DNA of 64,000 nt from Sphingopyxis sp. (GCF_016704835.1 NZ_JADIZJ010000021.1:620001-684000); one strand, 5' to 3'. Counted from the stretch's first letter, positions 25,360-35,282 are shown. The notes: a model not told the origin generated them from the sequence alone. Numbers and translations: made by a program.

Positions 25360-27705
25360 ATGACCGAGTCGCATCAACACCAAGCGCATTGCGCCCATTC
25401 CGGGCCGAAAGCTCCAGGAACGGCAATCGATCCTGTTTGCGGAATGAGCGTCGATCCCGCATCCACGCCGCACATCGCCACCCATGGGGGCGTCCATCAC
25501 TATTTCTGTAGTGCTGGCTGCCGGGCCAAGTTTGAAGACGACCCGGCGCGCTATATGAGCGATGCGCCGCGCCGGACGGAAACAGCGCCCGAAGGAGCGA
25601 TCTGGACCTGCCCGATGCATCCCGCGGTGCAGCAACCCGGGCCGGGGAGTTGCCCGATCTGCGGCATGGCTTTGGAGCCGATGACGCCAACGCTCAATGA
25701 CGGACCGTCGAGCGAATATGCCGACATGAAACGGCGGTTCGTGATCGGCCTCATCCTCGCCCTGCCCGTGGTCGCACTTGAAATGGGTGGGCATCTGACC
25801 GGACTTCGCCACCTTCTCGACGGCAAAATCGCAAACCTGATCCAGATGGCTCTGGCGACGCCGGTCGTTCTCTGGGCTGGCTGGCCATTCTTCGAACGTG
25901 GCTGGGCTTCGGTCACAAGCCGCCACCTCAACATGTTCACGCTGATCGCGATGGGGACAGGAGTCGCCTGGCTCTACAGCGTTGCGGCAACGCTCGCGCC
26001 CGGCATTTTTCCAGCCGCGTTCCGGGCGGCGGACGGCGCGGTTGCGGTCTATTTCGAGGCAGCGGCAGTCATCACCGTGCTGGTCCTCCTGGGCCAGTTG
26101 CTCGAACTGCGCGCCCGCGAGACCACCAGCGGCGCAATTCGCGCCTTGCTCGACCTCTCACCCAAGCTCGCCCGCCGGGTCCGCGCTGACGGGAGCGACG
26201 AGGAGATCACCCTCGACCAAGTGCTGGTTGGCGACACGCTGCGTGTCCGCCCCGGCGAGAAGGTGCCGGTCGATGGCGTGGTGCTGGAAGGACGCGGCAC
26301 GGTCGATGAATCGATGGTAACGGGCGAATCCATGCCCGTCACCAAGGAGGCAGCGTCGAATCTGATCGGCGGCACGATCAACCAGACCGGCGGCCTGGTG
26401 ATGCGCGCCGAAAAGATCGGCCGCGACACGATGCTCGCGCGCATTGTCCAGATGGTGGCCGATGCCCAGCGCAGCCGTGCGCCGATCCAGCGACTTGCCG
26501 ACACGGTTTCAGGCTGGTTCGTGCCTGCGGTAATCGCGGTCGCGGGAACCGCCTTCATTATCTGGTCACTGGTCGGCCCGCCTCCGGCGATGGGCTATGG
26601 TCTGATCGCAGCGGTTGCCGTGCTGATCATCGCCTGCCCCTGTGCGCTTGGCCTTGCCACCCCGATGTCGATCATGGTCGGCGTCGGACGCGGTGCGCAG
26701 GCCGGAATCCTGATCAAGAACGCCGAAGCACTTGAGCGCATGGAGAAGGTCGATACGCTTGTCGTCGACAAGACCGGCACGCTCACTGAGGGCAAGCCCG
26801 CGGTTGTCGCCATCGAAACGACCAACGGATTCGACCAGGACGAGGTACTACGCCTTGCCGCCAGTCTCGAACGCAGCAGCGAACATCCGCTTGCCCTCGC
26901 CATTGTCAAAGCCGCCACGGAGCGGAACGTCGCCATCAGCGAGCCTGGCGAGGTCGATCAGCCGGTTGGCAAGGGCATCACCGGCATAGTCGATGGACAC
27001 CGGCTCGTCGCTGGCAACGCCCGCTTTCTCGAAGAACAAAGCATTTCGACAGCCGATCTGGCCGAGCCGGCCAATCGCCTGCGTGCGGAGGGTGCAACTG
27101 CGATCTACCTTGGCGTCGATGGAAAGATCGCCGGCGCCATTGGCATCGCCGATCCGGTCAAGGAATCGACACCAGCGGCGCTCAAGTCTCTGGGCGAAGC
27201 TGGTATTCACGTCATCATGCTTACGGGAGACAACCGCGTCACCGCAGAGGCCATCGCACGAAGGCTCGGCATCGACGATATCGAGGCCGATGTCCTTCCC
27301 GATCAGAAAAGCGCCATCGTCAAGCGCTTGCGGGACGAAGGGCGGATCGTGGCAATGGCAGGCGACGGCGTGAACGATGCACCAGCCCTCGCCGCCGCCG
27401 ATGTCGGCATCGCGATGGGCACCGGCACAGACGTTGCAATTGAAAGCGCAGGCATCACACTGCTCAGGGGCGATTTGACGGGGATCGCCCGCGCCCGGCA
27501 CCTTAGCCATGCAACGATGGCCAATATCCGGCAGAACCTGTTTTTCGCCTTTGCCTACAACGTGGCGGGCATCCCCGTGGCGGCAGGCGCGCTCTATCCG
27601 CTGTTTGGCCTCATGCTTTCGCCGATCATCGCAGCGGCGGCGATGGCGCTGTCCTCGGTCAGCGTCATCGGCAATTCCCTGCGCCTCAGAAGGATAGAGC
27701 TATGA
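25360..27705 (+). CDS. Copper-translocating P1B-type ATPase
   Basis: Exports Cu(I) from the cytoplasm. 781 aa: a His/Cys-rich start, a YHS domain (DPVCGMSVDP, then YFCSAGCRAKF), a heavy-metal-binding domain (WTCPMHPAVQQPGPGSCPIC), then the P-type core with TVDESMVTGESMPV, the membrane CPC site (IIACPCALGLATPMS), phosphorylation motif DKTGTLTEG, SEHPLA, and GDGVNDAPAL. It lacks classical CxxC N-terminal HMA domains. I use the ATG at 25360 (AAGGA upstream); the GTG at 25336 would lie before the predicted transcription start. Confidence 0.95.
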   Translation: MTESHQHQAHCAHSGPKAPGTAIDPVCGMSVDPASTPHIATHGGVHHYFCSAGCRAKFEDDPARYMSDAPRRTETAPEGAIWTCPMHPAVQQPGPGSCPICGMALEPMTPTLNDGPSSEYADMKRRFVIGLILALPVVALEMGGHLTGLRHLLDGKIANLIQMALATPVVLWAGWPFFERGWASVTSRHLNMFTLIAMGTGVAWLYSVAATLAPGIFPAAFRAADGAVAVYFEAAAVITVLVLLGQLLELRARETTSGAIRALLDLSPKLARRVRADGSDEEITLDQVLVGDTLRVRPGEKVPVDGVVLEGRGTVDESMVTGESMPVTKEAASNLIGGTINQTGGLVMRAEKIGRDTMLARIVQMVADAQRSRAPIQRLADTVSGWFVPAVIAVAGTAFIIWSLVGPPPAMGYGLIAAVAVLIIACPCALGLATPMSIMVGVGRGAQAGILIKNAEALERMEKVDTLVVDKTGTLTEGKPAVVAIETTNGFDQDEVLRLAASLERSSEHPLALAIVKAATERNVAISEPGEVDQPVGKGITGIVDGHRLVAGNARFLEEQSISTADLAEPANRLRAEGATAIYLGVDGKIAGAIGIADPVKESTPAALKSLGEAGIHVIMLTGDNRVTAEAIARRLGIDDIEADVLPDQKSAIVKRLRDEGRIVAMAGDGVNDAPALAAADVGIAMGTGTDVAIESAGITLLRGDLTGIARARHLSHATMANIRQNLFFAFAYNVAGIPVAAGALYPLFGLMLSPIIAAAAMALSSVSVIGNSLRLRRIEL

Positions 27706-27905
27706 GCTTCCCGACCAAGCGTGCCTGGCTGCTGGCCGCCCTGTCAGCGGGGCTCGTCACTGCCTATCTACTCTACCCGGAGCATCGCCCGCACTTCTTC
27801 GGCTTGCTTCCCTTTGCCTTCCTGTTCGTTTGTCCGCTATTGCACTTCTTCCACGGCGGCCATCATCATGGGCAGCATCGCCAAACGGAAGAGCACCGTC
27901 CATGA
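27702..27905 (+). CDS. DUF2933 family small membrane protein
   Basis: 67 aa, two membrane segments and a His-rich end (HFFHGGHHHGQHRQTEEH). The core FGLLPFAFLFVCPLLHFF matches DUF2933. It is ATGA-coupled to the ATPase upstream and to cueR downstream. A copper-binding helper is plausible. Confidence 0.85.
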   Translation: MSFPTKRAWLLAALSAGLVTAYLLYPEHRPHFFGLLPFAFLFVCPLLHFFHGGHHHGQHRQTEEHRP

Positions 27906-28333
27906 ACATCGGGCAGGTCTCGAAGGCGACAGGCGTGTCGCTGCGGATGATCCGGCACTACGAGGGTATCGGACTTATGCCGCTGCCCGATCGCCGGGAC
28001 AACGGCTATCGGGATTATCCGCCGCCTTCGGTCGAGCGCCTGCGGTTTATTGCCAATGCCCGCGACCTCGGATTCTCAGTCGAAGAGATATCAGCGCTTC
28101 TAAGCCTGTGGGACGACCGGACACGAGCGAGCAGCGAGGTTAAGGCCATCGCTCTCGTACATGCCGAAGAACTCGCCCGCAAGGCAGCGGCACTGGAGGC
28201 GATGCGGCACACCCTGCTCGAACTGGTCGAGGGATGCAGCGGCGATGCAAGACCCGATTGTCCGATACTTGCAGGTCTCGCTGCCGGAGTTGCACGCAAG
28301 TCTGTAACCAGCGGCAAGAGAGTATCGAATTGA
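27902..28333 (+). CDS. cueR: CueR/HmrR-type copper-sensing MerR regulator
   Basis: 143 aa. DNA-binding part MNIGQVSKATGVSLRMIRHYE; Cu(I) loop EGCSGDARPDCPIL with the two Cys eight apart, and a Ser (ASSEV) at the position where Cu(I) sensors have Ser in place of the first Cys. The ATG at 27902 overlaps the DUF2933 stop. It likely activates the promoter at 25305-25335 and thus its own operon. Confidence 0.9.
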   Translation: MNIGQVSKATGVSLRMIRHYEGIGLMPLPDRRDNGYRDYPPPSVERLRFIANARDLGFSVEEISALLSLWDDRTRASSEVKAIALVHAEELARKAAALEAMRHTLLELVEGCSGDARPDCPILAGLAAGVARKSVTSGKRVSN

Positions 28334-28364
28334 CTGTTAAGTTTGCTACTGCAATGGAGATACA

Positions 28365-28736
28365 ATGAAGCGTTGGTTTTCCTTTTTGCTACTTATGGGA
28401 GCACTGCTGGGCCTCATGGGCCAGGAAGCCGCCTTTGCTCGCGCCATGCCCGTAGAAATGGCCGATCAGACTGCAACCGCCGCCGAAATGAGCGCGGACT
28501 GTGCCGAAATGATGCGTCTCGCAAAGCAGAATCCGCAGCCTGACAAGCCATGTGAGGGCATGACGCCAGACTGTATCGCCAAGATGGGTTGTGCAGTCCC
28601 CGTTGCGCTAATTCCCTCGGTGCTGAGCGCCGCCCCGACCGAATTTCTTCTATCGACGCCGCGACAGATGCCAGTCGCGCCACTTGTCGGGCGTGAAACC
28701 AGTCCGGAACCACATCCACCCGCCCGCCTTGGCTGA
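28365..28736 (+). CDS. Small secreted Cys/Met-containing protein
   Basis: 123 aa, no named family recognised. Signal peptide (RWFSFLLLMGALLGLMGQEAAFA), then a mature part with four Cys and many Met (MSADCAEMMRLAKQ, CEGMTPDCIAKMGCAVP) and a Pro-rich tail. GGAGATA precedes the ATG. Between cueR and cusC, a periplasmic copper-binding role is likely but inferred. Confidence 0.7.
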   Translation: MKRWFSFLLLMGALLGLMGQEAAFARAMPVEMADQTATAAEMSADCAEMMRLAKQNPQPDKPCEGMTPDCIAKMGCAVPVALIPSVLSAAPTEFLLSTPRQMPVAPLVGRETSPEPHPPARLG

Positions 28737-28805
28737 ACCCCAGCGGCGCCCGGCGAATTCGCGTTCGCCGTCCGCCACCTCGTAGTTCAACCAAGGATAT
28801 TCAAC

Positions 28806-29075
28806 ATGAAAACTCTGCTTTCTATCGCCGCCGCTCTTGCGGTTTTTACCTCCGTTTCCGCCGCCTCCGCGCATGATCGCGGGCCGGGCCATTGGGAATG
28901 GCAATCGCGCCCGACTCCGGGGCCGAACAAGTCCAACCTGCCTTCGCGTGTGCGGGTTTGGGTGAAGGACACGGTCGCTGTCGCTGATTGCGACTGCGCG
29001 ATGATGAAGGACAAAGCGACCGCTGCGGCCTGCATGGACATGCCAAACCACGGCGAAAGCTCCTCTCACGGCTGA
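28806..29075 (+). CDS. Small secreted protein with Cys/Met/His tail
   Basis: 89 aa. Signal peptide (MKTLLSIAAALAVFTSVSAASA), a middle part RGPGHWEWQSRPTPGP, and a metal-binding-like end (ADCDCAMMKDK, CMDMPNHGESSSHG). Not a family I recognise. Context suggests copper or silver binding in the periplasm. Confidence 0.68.
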   Translation: MKTLLSIAAALAVFTSVSAASAHDRGPGHWEWQSRPTPGPNKSNLPSRVRVWVKDTVAVADCDCAMMKDKATAAACMDMPNHGESSSHG

Positions 29076-29092
29076 TGCCCTGATCTGACCAT

Positions 29093-29130
29093 GCCGGTCG
29101 GTGGGGCGCTATCGCACCTTGCCGACCGGC
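29093..29130. repeat. Hairpin between the small secreted protein and cusC
   Basis: GCCGGTCGG (29093-29101) pairs perfectly with CCGACCGGC (29122-29130) across 20 bases. No T tract follows, so it is not a standard terminator; it may slow or process the transcript ahead of cusC. Confidence 0.5.
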
Positions 29131-29173
29131 TGGCAGTCATCCGGCATCCCCGACGTTGAAACGGGGCGACACG

Positions 29174-30406
29174 ATGCGATACCTGATTTCCACTGCTCTG
29201 TTGGCCTCTGCCATGCCTTCGCTGGCCTGGGCTGAGCCAATGACGTTCAACGCCGCGCTGGAGCGCGCGACCGGCAGTGCCCCTTCGGTGCAGGCAAACG
29301 CGGCAGGTGTCGAGGCATCGCGCTCATCCGCCATTGCTGCGGGACAGCTCCCCGATCCAACCTTGTCGGTTGGCATCGACAATTTCCCCATCTCGGGACC
29401 GCCCGCCTTCACCTTCAACCGCGACGACATGACGATGGCGCGCATCGGCATCGAACAGGCATTCCCCAATCCGGCCAAGCGCCGCGCGCAGCGCGGGCGG
29501 GCGCAGGCGGAAATCGGCGTGGCCGAAGCCAGTCTGGCGGTCGAGGCGCAGAATATCCGGCTCGAAACCGCGCTTGCCTGGATCGATCTCTATTACGCCA
29601 AGCGGCGGCTTGCTCAGCTGCAATTGCTCGATGAAAGCCTCGGCGATCTGCAAGCGACGGTTTCGGCGCGACTTGCCTCGGGTTCGGCGCGGCCCTCACA
29701 GGCGCTCGAACCTGAGCAACTGCGCGCGGCCGTAGGCGACCGCCGCAGCGAGCTGACCGCCGAAGTCGCCAGGGCGAAGGCGAGACTGGCGCGCCTGACT
29801 GGCGATCCTGACGCCGACGTTTCCGGCGATCCGCCCGTTATCGAAGTCGATGGCTCCGCCTTGCGGGCAGGATTGGCGGCGCTGCCTCGCCTGCAAGCCC
29901 TCGATGCCGAGGCGCGCGTTGCCGACGCCGACACCGAACTCGCGCGCGCGGAAAAGCGACCGGACTGGAGCGTTGGCACTTCATACGGCCGCCGCGACCC
30001 GGCCTTTGGTGACATGGTTTCGGTTACGGTCAGCATCGACCTGCCATTCTTTTCCAGAAAGCGGCAAGATCCGTTGATCGCAGCGCGCGAGAGCGAAGCC
30101 AGCCGCGCGCGGCTTTTGCGTGCAGCCGGGGAACGCGATGTCCTGGCCGCGCTCGACGGCGATCTCGCCGATCATGCCATGCACCACCAGCGGCTGATGA
30201 ACGCGCGGCAAACACTCGTCCCGCTCGCCAAGCGCCGCGCCGAACTCGACATGGCGAGCTACGCCGCAGGCAGGCTCGATCTCGGCAGCGCGCTGCTTTC
30301 GAGCCTGACCTTGGCCGAGGCCGAGGTCGATGCCCTGGCGCGCGAGGCCGATGTCGCGCGCGACGCTATCCGGATCAATTTCACTTATGGGGAGGTGCGG
30401 CCATGA
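29174..30406 (+). CDS. cusC: CusC-type outer-membrane efflux protein
   Basis: TolC-family channel, 410 aa, with a signal peptide (MRYLISTALLASAMPSLAWA). Family features include LPDPTLSVGIDNFPI, IEQAFPNPAKRRAQR and long coiled-coil helices. The ATG at 29174 fits the signal peptide. It heads the cusCBAF cluster, whose genes all overlap as ATGA. Confidence 0.9.
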   Translation: MRYLISTALLASAMPSLAWAEPMTFNAALERATGSAPSVQANAAGVEASRSSAIAAGQLPDPTLSVGIDNFPISGPPAFTFNRDDMTMARIGIEQAFPNPAKRRAQRGRAQAEIGVAEASLAVEAQNIRLETALAWIDLYYAKRRLAQLQLLDESLGDLQATVSARLASGSARPSQALEPEQLRAAVGDRRSELTAEVARAKARLARLTGDPDADVSGDPPVIEVDGSALRAGLAALPRLQALDAEARVADADTELARAEKRPDWSVGTSYGRRDPAFGDMVSVTVSIDLPFFSRKRQDPLIAARESEASRARLLRAAGERDVLAALDGDLADHAMHHQRLMNARQTLVPLAKRRAELDMASYAAGRLDLGSALLSSLTLAEAEVDALAREADVARDAIRINFTYGEVRP

Positions 30407-31641
30407 GCATGGACGCGACGACTGCGGCACGCTGGCGCGCGGGATTACTGGCTGCGGTTCTAATCGCAGGCGGCGGCGGATACTGGCTGGGGCAGCGGGG
30501 GGATGCTCCCAAAGCAACCGCAACAAGCGCCGATGGCCGCAAGGTGCTCTATTATTACGACCCGATGTTTCCGAACCAGAAGTTCGAAAAGCCCGGCAAG
30601 TCGCCTTTCATGGATATGCAGCTTGAACCCAAATATGCTGATGAAGGTGGCGCTGCTTCGGGTGCCGCGCAGGGGGTCAGCATTGACCCTTCGGCGATGC
30701 AGAATCTTGGCATCCGCGTGGTTGAAGCGAAATTAGGAAGCCTTGCCGCAACGGTCAATGTCGCGGGAACCGTCGATTTCAACCTGCGCGATGTGGCAAT
30801 TGTGCAGGCGCGCTCGGGCGGCTTTGTTGCCCGAGTCTATGCCCGCGCTCCGGGTGATGTGATCCGCGCCGGTGCGCCGATTGCCGATGTGCTGCTTCCC
30901 GAATGGGGGGGCGCACAGACCGAGTTCCTTAGCGTCAAGCGGCTCGGCAGGCCCGAACTGACTTCCGCCGCCCGCCAGCGTTTGCGACTGATGGGCATGT
31001 CCGACGGGCTAATCTCCAGCGTCGAGCGCAGCGGGCGAACGAACGGCACGGTAACCATCACCTCGCCGATCTCGGGCGTCATCCAGACGCTCGATGCGCG
31101 ACAAGGCGTCACCCTTGGCGCAGGCCAGACGCTCGCCCAGATTAGCGGCATCGGCACGGTCTGGCTAAATGCCGCCGTTCCCGAAGCCCAGTCAGGATCG
31201 GTGCGGATCGGACAAAATGCCACCGCGACACTCACTGCCTTTCCGGGCGAGACGTTTGGCGGACGGATCATCGCGATCCTCCCCACCGCGCAGGCCGACA
31301 GCCGCACGCTCACCGTCCGTATCGAGCTTGCCAATCGCAGCGGCCGACTGCGCCCCGGCATGTTTGCGCAGGTCGCGCTTGGCGACAGTGCAGCGCCCAC
31401 GCTCCTTGTGCCGAGCGAAGCAGTCATCCGCACTGGCACGCGAACAATCGTCATGCTGGCAACGGGCGATGGCCGTTATCATCCCGCCGAAGTTCGCGCG
31501 GGCCGCGAGGCAGGCGGACAAACGGAGATAGTCCAAGGCCTAGCCGTCGGCGAGAAAGTAGTCGCTTCGGGGCAATTCCTGCTCGATTCGGAAGCCAGCC
31601 TGACGGGCATAGAAGTGCGCCCGCTCGGCGGTGCCAAATGA
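30403..31641 (+). CDS. cusB: CusB-type periplasmic adaptor with heavy-metal-binding domain
   Basis: 412 aa. N-terminal membrane anchor (LLAAVLIAGGGGYWLGQ), then the HMBD form found in CusB (LYYYDPMFPNQKF, SPFMDMQLEPKYADE), a lipoyl/hairpin region, beta-barrel and C-terminal domain. The Met pair in MDMQL is the usual Cu(I)/Ag(I) handover site. ATGA overlaps on both sides show translational coupling. Confidence 0.93.
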   Translation: MSMDATTAARWRAGLLAAVLIAGGGGYWLGQRGDAPKATATSADGRKVLYYYDPMFPNQKFEKPGKSPFMDMQLEPKYADEGGAASGAAQGVSIDPSAMQNLGIRVVEAKLGSLAATVNVAGTVDFNLRDVAIVQARSGGFVARVYARAPGDVIRAGAPIADVLLPEWGGAQTEFLSVKRLGRPELTSAARQRLRLMGMSDGLISSVERSGRTNGTVTITSPISGVIQTLDARQGVTLGAGQTLAQISGIGTVWLNAAVPEAQSGSVRIGQNATATLTAFPGETFGGRIIAILPTAQADSRTLTVRIELANRSGRLRPGMFAQVALGDSAAPTLLVPSEAVIRTGTRTIVMLATGDGRYHPAEVRAGREAGGQTEIVQGLAVGEKVVASGQFLLDSEASLTGIEVRPLGGAK

Positions 31642-34600
31642 TCGAAGCCATTATCCGCTGGTCGGTCAAGGCACGCGGCCTGATCGTCGTCGCGGCGCTC
31701 GTGCTGTCCGTCATCGGCATCGGCGCAATCCGCACGACTCCGGTCGATGCGCTGCCCGACCTGTCCGATGTGCAGGTCATCATCCGCACGACCTATCCGG
31801 GGCAAGCGCCACAGATTGTCGAGAACCAGGTCACCTACCCGCTCACCACGACGATGCTGTCGGTCCCCGGCGCGCGGGTGGTGCGCGGCTATTCGTTCGT
31901 GGGCGACAGCTTCGTCTATGTGTTGTTTGAGGATGGCACCGACCTCTATTGGGCACGCAGCCGGGTGCTGGAATATCTCAGCCAGGTGCAAGGCCGCCTG
32001 CCAGCGGGCGCAACCGCATCGCTTGGCCCAGACGCAACCGGCGTGGGCTGGATTTACGAATATGCGCTGGTCGACAAGACCGGGCAGCACGATCTGGCGC
32101 AGCTCCGCAGCATCCAGGACTGGTTCCTGCGTTACGAACTCAAATCCGTCCCCGGCGTGGCCGAAGTCGCCAGCATCGGCGGCATGGTCAAACAATATCA
32201 GGTCGTGGTCGATCCGCAGAGGCTTGCCTCTTATGGCGTGACCGCAACCGATGTCAGCGACGCGCTCAAGCGCGCCAATCAGGAAACCGGCGGTGCGGTC
32301 GTCGAGATGGCCGAAGCCGAATATGTCGTGCGCGCCACCGGCTATCTGAAAACACTCGATGACTTCCGTGCCGTTCCGGTGCGTAGCGCGGCAGGTGGCA
32401 TCCCCGTCACCATCGGCGATGTTGCGACCGTCCAGATTGGCCCCGACATGCGGCGCGGGATTGCCGAACTCAACGGCGAAGGCGAAGTCGCGGGCGGCGT
32501 CATCGTCATGCGCCAAGGCAAGAATGCCCGCGAAGTGATCGAAGGCGTCCGCACCAAGCTAGCCGAACTGAAAGCGGGTCTGCCCAAAGGCGTCGAGATT
32601 GTGACGACCTACGACCGCTCCGGCCTGATCGACCGCGCAGTCGAGAACCTCACCTCCAAGCTGCTCGAAGAATTTGCGATTGTTGCCCTCGTTTGCGGGC
32701 TGTTCCTATGGCACGCGCGGTCGGCCCTGGTCGCAATTCTGACGCTGCCGCTCGGTATCCTGATCGCGTTCATCGTCATGCGGGTGCAAGGGCTCAACGC
32801 CAATATTCTCTCGCTCGGCGGCATCGCCATCGCCATCGGTGCGATGGTCGATGCGGCTGTCGTTATGATCGAGAATGCCCATAAGCATCTCGAACGCTGG
32901 ACGCATGATAACCCCGACAAGGAGCTGCAAGGTGCCGAACGCTGGCGCGTCATCACCGATGCCGCCGCCGAGGTCGGCCCGGCGTTGTTCCTCAGCCTGC
33001 TCATCATCACCTTCTCGTTCATCCCGATCTTCTCGCTGCAAGGACAGGAAGGGCGTCTGTTCGCGCCGCTCGCCTTCACCAAGACCTACGCAATGGCAGC
33101 AGCAGCCCTGCTCTCGATCACCTTGGTGCCAGTGCTGATGGGGTGGCTGATCCGCGGGAGGATTCCCGCCGAAGACAGCAACCCGATCAATCGCTTCCTC
33201 ACGCGCATCTACCGTCCCGCACTCGATTGGGTGCTGGCCAAGCCCAAGCAAGCGTTGGTCATCGCCGGCCTTGTTTTCGCATCGAGCCTCTGGCCGATCA
33301 GCCAGACGGGCGGAGAGTTCATGCCTCAGATGAATGAAGGCGACTTGCTCTATATGCCTTCAGCGCTGCCGGGGATTTCGACGGCGAAGGCGTCGATGCT
33401 GCTCCAGCAAACCGACCGGCTCATCAAGACAGTGCCGGAAGTGGACAGCGTATTCGGCAAGGCGGGCCGCGCCGATACCGCGACCGACCCGGCACCGCTC
33501 GAAATGTTCGAGACCACCATCCGCTTCAAGCCAAAGAGCGAGTGGCGCGCGGGCATGACGCAAGAAAAGCTCGTCGATGAACTCGACCGCACCGTCAAAG
33601 TCCCCGGCCTCGCCAATTTCTGGATTCCACCGATCCGCAACCGGATCGACATGCTCGCCACGGGGATCAAGAGCCCGATCGGGGTGAAGGTTTCAGGCGC
33701 AAACCTCGATGAAATCGACCGCGTTGCGCGTGAAATCGAAAGTGTGGCCAAAGAGGTGCCAGGCATCAGCTCCGCCCTGGCCGAGCGGCTGACCGGCGGA
33801 CGCTACATCGACGTCGAGATCAACCGTGCTGCTGCCGCGCGCTACGGCATGAACGTCGCCGATGTGCAGGCCGTGGTGTCGGGCGCGATTGGCGGTGAGG
33901 TCGTCGGCCAGACCGTCGAAGGACTGGCCCGCTATCCGATCAATGTGCGCTATCCCCGTGAAGTGCGCGACAGCCTCGACGAACTGATCAACCTGCCTGT
34001 GTTGACGCCCTCCCGCGCGCAAATCACGCTGGGAACAGTCGCAGATGTCCGCATCACAAATGGTCCGCCGATGCTGCGCAGCGAGAATGGCCGCCCGGCC
34101 ACCTGGGTCTATGTTGACGGGCGAGGCCGTGCGCTCACTGAAATCGTCGGCGATCTGCAACGCGCCATCGCTGAAAAGGTCAAGCTGCCGCCCGGAATTA
34201 GCGTGGCCTATACCGGCCAGTTCGAGTTTCTCGAACGCGCGACGCAGCGCCTGAAAATCGTGGTTCCGGCAACGCTGCTGATCATTTTCGCGCTGCTCTA
34301 TGCGACCTTCCGCCGCTGGGACGAAGCCGCGCTGATCATGGCGACGCTGCCGTTCGCGCTGATCGGCGGTATCTGGCTGCTTTATCTGCTGAGCTACAAT
34401 CAGTCGGTGGCAACCGGCGTCGGATTCATTGCGCTGGCCGGGGTTGCCGCTGAGTTCGGCGTTGTGATGCTGATCTACCTCAAATCGGCGCTGGCCGAAC
34501 ACAGCCCGGATGACGTCGAAGCAGCCGTCCGCGAAGGCGCGCTGCTGCGCGTGCGGCCCAAGGCAATGACCGTGGCGGTAATCCTCGCCGGTCTGTTCCC

Positions 34601-34781
34601 GATCCTGATCGGCAGCGGCACCGGTTCCGAAGTGATGAGCCGGATCGCCGCGCCCATGATCGGCGGGATGCTGACCGCGCCCCTGCTCTCGATGCTTATC
34701 ATCCCCGCCGCCTATCTGCTGATGCGGCGGCGCACCCAGGTTCAACACCCCCAAGCTCAACACCAAGGAGACGTGAAATGA
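31638..34781 (+). CDS. cusA: CusA-type RND copper/silver efflux pump
   Basis: Inner-membrane heavy-metal RND transporter, 1,047 aa, intact in contrast to czcA. It opens MIEAIIRWSVKARGL and has LPDLSDVQVIIRTTYPGQAP, the TM4 region GGIAIAIGAMVDAAVVMIEN with the proton-relay Asp, and the Met-bearing periplasmic part ATGIKSPIGVKVSG typical of Cu/Ag pumps. The end is MRRRTQVQHPQAQHQGD. Confidence 0.95.
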   Translation: MIEAIIRWSVKARGLIVVAALVLSVIGIGAIRTTPVDALPDLSDVQVIIRTTYPGQAPQIVENQVTYPLTTTMLSVPGARVVRGYSFVGDSFVYVLFEDGTDLYWARSRVLEYLSQVQGRLPAGATASLGPDATGVGWIYEYALVDKTGQHDLAQLRSIQDWFLRYELKSVPGVAEVASIGGMVKQYQVVVDPQRLASYGVTATDVSDALKRANQETGGAVVEMAEAEYVVRATGYLKTLDDFRAVPVRSAAGGIPVTIGDVATVQIGPDMRRGIAELNGEGEVAGGVIVMRQGKNAREVIEGVRTKLAELKAGLPKGVEIVTTYDRSGLIDRAVENLTSKLLEEFAIVALVCGLFLWHARSALVAILTLPLGILIAFIVMRVQGLNANILSLGGIAIAIGAMVDAAVVMIENAHKHLERWTHDNPDKELQGAERWRVITDAAAEVGPALFLSLLIITFSFIPIFSLQGQEGRLFAPLAFTKTYAMAAAALLSITLVPVLMGWLIRGRIPAEDSNPINRFLTRIYRPALDWVLAKPKQALVIAGLVFASSLWPISQTGGEFMPQMNEGDLLYMPSALPGISTAKASMLLQQTDRLIKTVPEVDSVFGKAGRADTATDPAPLEMFETTIRFKPKSEWRAGMTQEKLVDELDRTVKVPGLANFWIPPIRNRIDMLATGIKSPIGVKVSGANLDEIDRVAREIESVAKEVPGISSALAERLTGGRYIDVEINRAAAARYGMNVADVQAVVSGAIGGEVVGQTVEGLARYPINVRYPREVRDSLDELINLPVLTPSRAQITLGTVADVRITNGPPMLRSENGRPATWVYVDGRGRALTEIVGDLQRAIAEKVKLPPGISVAYTGQFEFLERATQRLKIVVPATLLIIFALLYATFRRWDEAALIMATLPFALIGGIWLLYLLSYNQSVATGVGFIALAGVAAEFGVVMLIYLKSALAEHSPDDVEAAVREGALLRVRPKAMTVAVILAGLFPILIGSGTGSEVMSRIAAPMIGGMLTAPLLSMLIIPAAYLLMRRRTQVQHPQAQHQGDVK

Positions 34782-35137
34782 AGAAGATGGTTCTGATGGT
34801 TGCGGCGGTTGCTTTGCCGATGGTTCTGGCAGGCTGCGACAAGCAGGCTGAAACCCCCAAAGCGGAAGCATCTGCCAATACAATGGAAGGCATGGTGATG
34901 CCCGCCGAGGTCAAACATGGCAAAGGCACCGGAACGGTGACGGCCATCGATTCGGCCAAGGGCACGGTCACGCTCGATCACGGCGAAATCCCGGAGCTGC
35001 AATGGCCTGCCATGAAGATGGGATTTGCGGCCAAGCCGGACGTGCTGAAGGACGTGAAGGTCGGCGACAGGGTGACGTTCGAGATCGACTGGGACGGCAA
35101 GGCGGGCACAGTGACTGCCATTGGGTTGGAACCATAA
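34778..35137 (+). CDS. cusF: CusF-like copper-binding lipoprotein
   Basis: 119 aa. Lipoprotein signal ending LAGC, then a short linker and the CusF fold with GTGTVTAIDSAKGTVTLDHG and the copper site PELQWPAMKMGF (Trp and MxM). It delivers Cu(I)/Ag(I) to the Cus pump. ATGA overlap with cusA. Confidence 0.93.
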   Translation: MKKMVLMVAAVALPMVLAGCDKQAETPKAEASANTMEGMVMPAEVKHGKGTGTVTAIDSAKGTVTLDHGEIPELQWPAMKMGFAAKPDVLKDVKVGDRVTFEIDWDGKAGTVTAIGLEP

Positions 35138-35282
35138 GCGCCCAACAGCTTTGCGAAGGCCCGCAATTTCCACCAAATCCGCGCCGTGCATTTTTCCGCC
35201 TCTGCGGAACGACCGCGCAATCTGGCTTCGCGCTATCGGCGCGGCGCGGATGGTTTCAACGCGACATTTCAAGGCGAGGCAC

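Noticed and set aside
28330..28366. Additional MerR-type promoter before the small secreted protein gene
   Set aside because: TTGACT is present, but at 19 bp there is no acceptable -10 box and the dyad is weak.
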